Shown here piece by piece: positions 59,013 through 62,186 of a stretch of 62,186 nt of DNA. The stretch's first letter is position 1, and the number at the start of each line of letters is the position of its first letter. Below the pieces are notes generated by a model. The model saw only the letters and a list, made by a program, of their open reading frames with translations, made no database searches and was not told where the DNA came from. Source of the DNA: an uncultured Collinsella sp. (GTDB taxonomy: Bacteria > Actinomycetota > Coriobacteriia > Coriobacteriales > Coriobacteriaceae); the NCBI GenBank assembly GCA_902496455.1, contig CABVAY010000008.1, forward strand, positions 1-62,186, given 5' to 3'. The position numbers and the translations under genes are program-made.

Positions 59013-60047
59013 ATGGGTAAAACGGTTCTTACCTTCGGCGAGATCATGATGAGGCTCTCGCCCAAAGATCATCTGCGCATTGAGCAGGCAACCGAGTTTG
59101 ACGTCCGCTACGGTGGCGCCGAGGCCAACACCGCTCTTTCCCTGGCCTACCAAGGCGACAAGGCCGCTTACGTATCCGTTGTCCCGGCCAACCGCCTAGG
59201 CGAGTGCGCGCTGCGTTCGCTGAAGGCCTACGGCGTCGACACAACGCGCGTCGTGCGTCAGGGCGACCGTCTTGGCTCCTATGTGTTTGAGGTCGGCGCC
59301 TCGCAGCGCGGCAACGGCTGCGTCTACGACCGCAAGTTCTCTGCCATCAACATGGCCAAACGCGACGTCTTTGACTGGGACGAGATCCTCAAGGGCATCG
59401 ATGTCTTCTATTTCTCCGGCGTGACCCCCGCCGTCTCCGATGAGATGGCCGCCGCCTGCAAGGAGGCACTCGCCGCCTGCCGCGCCAAGGGCATCACCAC
59501 CGTGTGCGACGTGAACTATCGCGGCAAGATGTGGTCGCCCGAGAAGTCGCAGGCCACCATGAAGGAACTCCTGCCGCTCGTCGACATCTGCATCGCCAAC
59601 GACGAGGATGCGCCCGCCGGCCTCGGCATGACCTGCGTCTCTGGTTCCCTTGCCCATGGCATCGAGGAGCGCGACACCTACGTCGAGATGGCCCGTCAGA
59701 TCTGCGCCGAGTACGGCTGCAAAAAGGTCGCCTCGGTCGTCCGCAACATCTCTTGCGTCGAGCGCTCCATCTGGATGGGCATGCTCTTTGACGCCGAGAG
59801 CGGCGAGCACTGGTTCTCCCCTGCTCACGACGTGCACGTGCTCGAGGGCGTTGCCGCCGGCGACGCTTTCAACGCTGGCCTCGTCCATGCCCTCATCAAC
59901 GACTTTGACCCGCAGGACGCCGTCAACTACGCGATTGCAGCCTCGATCCTCAAGCTCACCATCAAGGGCGATTCCAACTTGGTGACCGCAGACGAGATCG
60001 CAGCCGTGGCATCCGCCGCCGACGGTGGCACCCGCGTCGCGCGCTAG
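59013..60047 (+). CDS. kdgK: 2-keto-3-deoxygluconate kinase (PfkB family)
   Basis: It phosphorylates 2-keto-3-deoxygluconate to KDPG, the substrate of the next gene. The 344-residue protein has the PfkB start TVLTFGEIMMRLSP, the GGAEANTALSLAYQG substrate segment near 35, and the catalytic loop GVAAGDAFNAGLVHAL near 290 with the base Asp. ATG at 59013 follows AAGGAG. The upstream 29-codon extension crosses the promoter and is rejected. It forms an operon with eda under the divergent LacI regulator, for breakdown of pectin- or uronate-derived sugars. Confidence 0.93.
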   Translation: MGKTVLTFGEIMMRLSPKDHLRIEQATEFDVRYGGAEANTALSLAYQGDKAAYVSVVPANRLGECALRSLKAYGVDTTRVVRQGDRLGSYVFEVGASQRGNGCVYDRKFSAINMAKRDVFDWDEILKGIDVFYFSGVTPAVSDEMAAACKEALAACRAKGITTVCDVNYRGKMWSPEKSQATMKELLPLVDICIANDEDAPAGLGMTCVSGSLAHGIEERDTYVEMARQICAEYGCKKVASVVRNISCVERSIWMGMLFDAESGEHWFSPAHDVHVLEGVAAGDAFNAGLVHALINDFDPQDAVNYAIAASILKLTIKGDSNLVTADEIAAVASAADGGTRVAR

Positions 60048-60301
60048 TCCGTCTCCATTCCGCGGGCCGCAGCTTTCCAATCCCATACCCCTGCGGCCCG
60101 CTCCCCGATTCCTCCGGCCGGACAAAACCACCAGTCCCATTCCGGTTTTGCCTGGCATTCCCTACATGACTGGTCGAGCAGCCGGTTTTGGAATTGCTTG
60201 TGACCCCAAGCAGTGCCTCCGATAACCAATCCAAAATCGGCTCCTGACCAGCACATTTGGTAATCACGCGCCCATGCGCGCCACACATCGAAAGGAACAT
60301 C

Positions 60302-60943
60302 ATGTTCGATCAGTTCTACACCACGCTTAAGTCCCTGGGCATCGTGCCGGTCGTCGTGCTCGACAAGGTCGAGGACGCCGCTCCGCTCGCCCACGCCCTT
60401 ATGGCAGCTGGCATGAAGTCCGCCGAGGTCACCTTCCGCACCGCCTGCGCCGCCGAGTGCATCGCCGCTATGGCCGAGGCCGAGCCCGAGATGTGCGTTG
60501 GCGCCGGCACTGTCCTGACTGTCGAGCAGGTTGAGCAGGCCCGCGCCGCCGGTGCCAAGTTCATCGTCTCCCCGGGTTACAACGAGGACGTTGTGAAGCA
60601 CTGCATCGATATCGACCTGCCCGTGCTGCCCGGCACCGTGACCCCCTCCGAGGTTACCGCCGCCGAGAACCTGGGCCTCAAGGTCACCAAGTTCTTCCCC
60701 GCGTCCCAGTATGGCGGTCTGAACACCATCAAGGCCCTTGCCGCTCCGTTTGTCGGTCACCGCTTTATGCCTACCGGCGGCGTGAGCACCGCCAACGTCG
60801 AGGAGTACCTGAGCTCCTCTGCCATCATCGCCTGCGGTGGCACCTGGATGGTTAAGCCGGCCCTGTTTGCCGACGGCGACTTCTCCAAGGTCGAGCAGAT
60901 TGCCCGCGAGGCCATGGACGTCGTCAAAAAGGTCCGCGGCTAA
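60302..60943 (+). CDS. eda: KDPG/KHG aldolase
   Basis: It splits 2-keto-3-deoxy-6-phosphogluconate into pyruvate and glyceraldehyde 3-phosphate. The 213-residue protein has the TIM-barrel marks EVTFRTACA with the catalytic Glu near residue 45, VGAGTVL near 70, the Schiff-base Lys in LKVTKFFPA near 135, and MPTGGVS near 160. ATG at 60302 follows AAAGGA. The 15-codon extension lacks a ribosome site. It follows kdgK after 254 bases, still in the same direction. Confidence 0.95.
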   Translation: MFDQFYTTLKSLGIVPVVVLDKVEDAAPLAHALMAAGMKSAEVTFRTACAAECIAAMAEAEPEMCVGAGTVLTVEQVEQARAAGAKFIVSPGYNEDVVKHCIDIDLPVLPGTVTPSEVTAAENLGLKVTKFFPASQYGGLNTIKALAAPFVGHRFMPTGGVSTANVEEYLSSSAIIACGGTWMVKPALFADGDFSKVEQIAREAMDVVKKVRG

Positions 60944-60961
60944 GTTTAGCTCTCTATCGTG

Positions 60962-60999
60962 AAAGGGGGCGTGCCCTAGACCTCGCCCCCTTTCTTTTA
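60962..60999 (+). terminator. Terminator of kdgK-eda
   Basis: AAAGGGGGCG and CGCCCCCTTT form a 10-bp stem with a 12-base loop, and CTTTTA follows, 20 bases after the eda stop. Confidence 0.9.
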
Positions 61000-61099
61000 A
61001 AGCGGCTCGGAAGCGCGCCGTTTCCGTCACGAACAAGAACCAAAACCGTCTTGTATGCTGATAGAACGTGACGGAAGCGACACGCCCCCGAGCCGCTTT
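60999..61099. repeat. 101-bp nested inverted repeat downstream of eda
   Basis: Outer arms AAAGCGGCTCGG (60999-61010) and CCGAGCCGCTTT (61088-61099) are perfect. Inner arms TTCCGTCACG (61022-61031) and CGTGACGGAA (61067-61076) are also perfect. The centre is A+T-richer. It does not code for protein. Confidence 0.8.
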
Positions 61100-61161
61100 G
61101 CCTACTCGGCTGGCAACCGCGCCCAGTTGAGCCACATCGACAAAAACCGAGCCATCAAAAC

Positions 61162-61233
61162 AGCTGCGGCGCTGTCTGGAGGAATGGACCCTTGCTTCCG
61201 GTCTTTTCCTCCAAGCGGCGCCGCAGCTTTTTC
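61162..61233. terminator. Large bidirectional hairpin between eda and gntR
   Basis: AGCTGCGGCGC (61162-61172) pairs with GCGCCGCAGCT (61218-61228), with an inner GGAGGA/TCCTCC stem. TTTTT follows on the plus strand and GTTTTG on the minus strand, so it could stop transcription from either side. Confidence 0.6.
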
Positions 61234-61254
61234 GTGCCCCGATAGTGCCCCGGC

Positions 61255-61321
61255 AGTTGCGGTGAGATACGGACTGCTTGCACCATCAGAGCCGCAAAAC
61301 AATCCCTATTTCACCGCAACT
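61255..61321. repeat. Family D palindrome, copy 1
   Basis: AGTTGCGGTGA (61255-61265) and TCACCGCAACT (61311-61321) are perfect arms around a 45-base spacer. It lies 15 bases after the stop of the minus-strand gntR gene. The arms resemble those of the palindrome at 62092-62180. Confidence 0.7.
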
Positions 61322-61336
61322 AATGAAGGGGGCGAG

Positions 61337-62029
61337 TTAGATGGCCGAGTCTTTGGACAGCTCAAAATAGTCGGGATGCAAGGCGATAACCGGGCCCTGC
61401 TCCTCGGGCATCAGGTGCAGGTGCGTCTCTGCCAGATAGCTCGCCGTGTCGGTATCGCCCCCCTTAATGGCCTCGAGAATCCGGCGATGCTGCCGACGAA
61501 TCGGCTCCCAATCCAGATCCTGCGACACCATACGCAACCAGTTGTATCGCTCAAAATGCGTGTTGATGCTCTTCATCCAATCCCACAACATGTGACGACC
61601 GGCAATCTCAAAACACGTCTCATGGAACAGGTTGTCCAGGTCAAAGAAACGACGCGTTTCGCTATGGTCGAGCGACTCGGACTCGGCAAGGATCTGCTCA
61701 ATCCGCTGTTTTTGCTCGGGCGAGGCGGCCGAACAGCATTTAATAAGCACGCTTCTCTCGAGCTTCTCGCGCAAAAAGCAGGCGTTTTCGGCGCGTTCCA
61801 TGCTGATTTTAGAGACGTAGGTGCCGCTTTTGGGACGCGTTTCCACCAGCTCCTGCTCGCGCAGGCGCACAAAGGACTCGCGAATGGGCGTGCGCCCGAT
61901 TCCCGTCTCTTTTTCCAGACCAATCGCCGAAAGGCGCGTGCCGGGCTTGAGCTCGGCATAGATGATCTTGGACCGCAATGCGTTGTACGCCTGGTCTTGC
62001 AGGCTCTGATAATGCTGGTGTTGTTCCAT
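61337..62029 (-). CDS. GntR-family (FadR-type) regulator
   Basis: A 230-residue regulator. The GntR winged helix is at about 8-75 (QDQAYNALRSKIIYAELKPG, RLSAIGLEKETGIGRTPIRESFVRL) and an all-helical FCD effector domain fills about 90-220. Metal-binding residues DLDNLFHETCFEIAGR, HRRILEAIKGGD and ETHLHLM are in the expected places. ATG at 62029 follows GAGGG. The 24-codon extension is rejected. Regulators of this type often answer to sugar acids, which fits the nearby kdgK-eda operon, although they point away from each other. Confidence 0.9.
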   Translation of the reverse strand: MEQHQHYQSLQDQAYNALRSKIIYAELKPGTRLSAIGLEKETGIGRTPIRESFVRLREQELVETRPKSGTYVSKISMERAENACFLREKLERSVLIKCCSAASPEQKQRIEQILAESESLDHSETRRFFDLDNLFHETCFEIAGRHMLWDWMKSINTHFERYNWLRMVSQDLDWEPIRRQHRRILEAIKGGDTDTASYLAETHLHLMPEEQGPVIALHPDYFELSKDSAI

Positions 62030-62091
62030 AAAGCCCTCGGATGAAGCCTCGGTTAATCGAATACCACTATGCAATACTATCGCATCCCCCG

Positions 62092-62180
62092 CCCCCCCCA
62101 TAAGTTGCGGTGGAATAGTTCCTGCTCAAAGCCTTCAGCAGCAAAAACAGGAACTATTCCACCGCAACTTATGGGGGGGG
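62092..62180. repeat. Family D palindrome, copy 2, at the window end
   Basis: Perfect 33-bp arms, 62092-62124 and 62148-62180, begin with eight C and include ATAAGTTGCGGTGGAATAGT. The spacer is 23 bases. The G/C runs at the outer ends are unusual. The next gene lies outside the window. Confidence 0.85.
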
Positions 62181-62186
62181 GACGGG

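Overview
The window looks like chromosomal DNA of a high-GC, gut-type actinobacterium of the class Coriobacteriia, most likely Collinsella or a close relative. The reasons are the combination of a type III and a type I glutamine synthetase, a very large AAA/BTAD regulator, D2-type sortase pili, strongly GC-biased third codon positions and intergenic spacers full of palindromes. This assignment is inference from gene content. There is no rRNA or tRNA gene. One tmRNA gene (ssrA) is present.

Layout. 0.4-10.4 kb: glutamine synthetase III (minus), then a one-carbon/methionine block metF - separate MetH activation domain - metH (plus), a UPF0210 gene, a methyltransferase and a YhbY RNA-binding protein. 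10.4-13.4 kb: a 999-residue ATPase/BTAD regulator. 13.8-17.7 kb (minus): rplM-rpsI-glmM-EIIA-nagB, that is two ribosomal proteins followed by amino-sugar genes. 17.9-21.4 kb: patatin-like protein, covarying tandem hairpins, ssrA, a small unknown gene and a PIN/ribbon-helix-helix toxin-antitoxin pair. 21.5-27.6 kb (minus): metal P-type ATPase with a small partner, then gatC-gatA-gatB. 27.9-37.0 kb (minus): a sortase-pilus locus (tip adhesin, two pilins, class C sortase) with two tandem copies of a 50-residue membrane peptide locus between the last pilin and the sortase. 37.5-47.7 kb (minus): HAD phosphatase, MFS transporter, moaA and a moaC-mobB fusion, an unknown protein, and a heterodimeric ABC exporter. 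47.8-50.2 kb (plus): MATE pump and MerR regulator behind a 19-bp-spaced MerR-type promoter. 50.2-56.7 kb (minus): ligA with a tiny coupled ORF, HtrA protease, an OmpR/GlnR-like regulator and glnA. 56.9-62.0 kb: HepT/MntA-type toxin-antitoxin with an unusual ribbon-helix-helix fusion, a LacI regulator divergent from kdgK-eda, and a GntR regulator.

The most unusual material is non-coding or very small: (1) the tandem duplicated 50-aa peptide loci, which have the architecture of a type I toxin-antitoxin system with a convergent antisense RNA; (2) several families of intergenic inverted repeats, most of them placed immediately 3' of minus-strand genes and two of them recurring many times; (3) a 203-bp MITE-like element with 29-bp perfect terminal repeats; (4) a row of 61-bp hairpin repeats whose stems covary; (5) the ribbon-helix-helix-MntA fusion. 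Starts were reassigned wherever a Shine-Dalgarno sequence or a gene overlap decides them.
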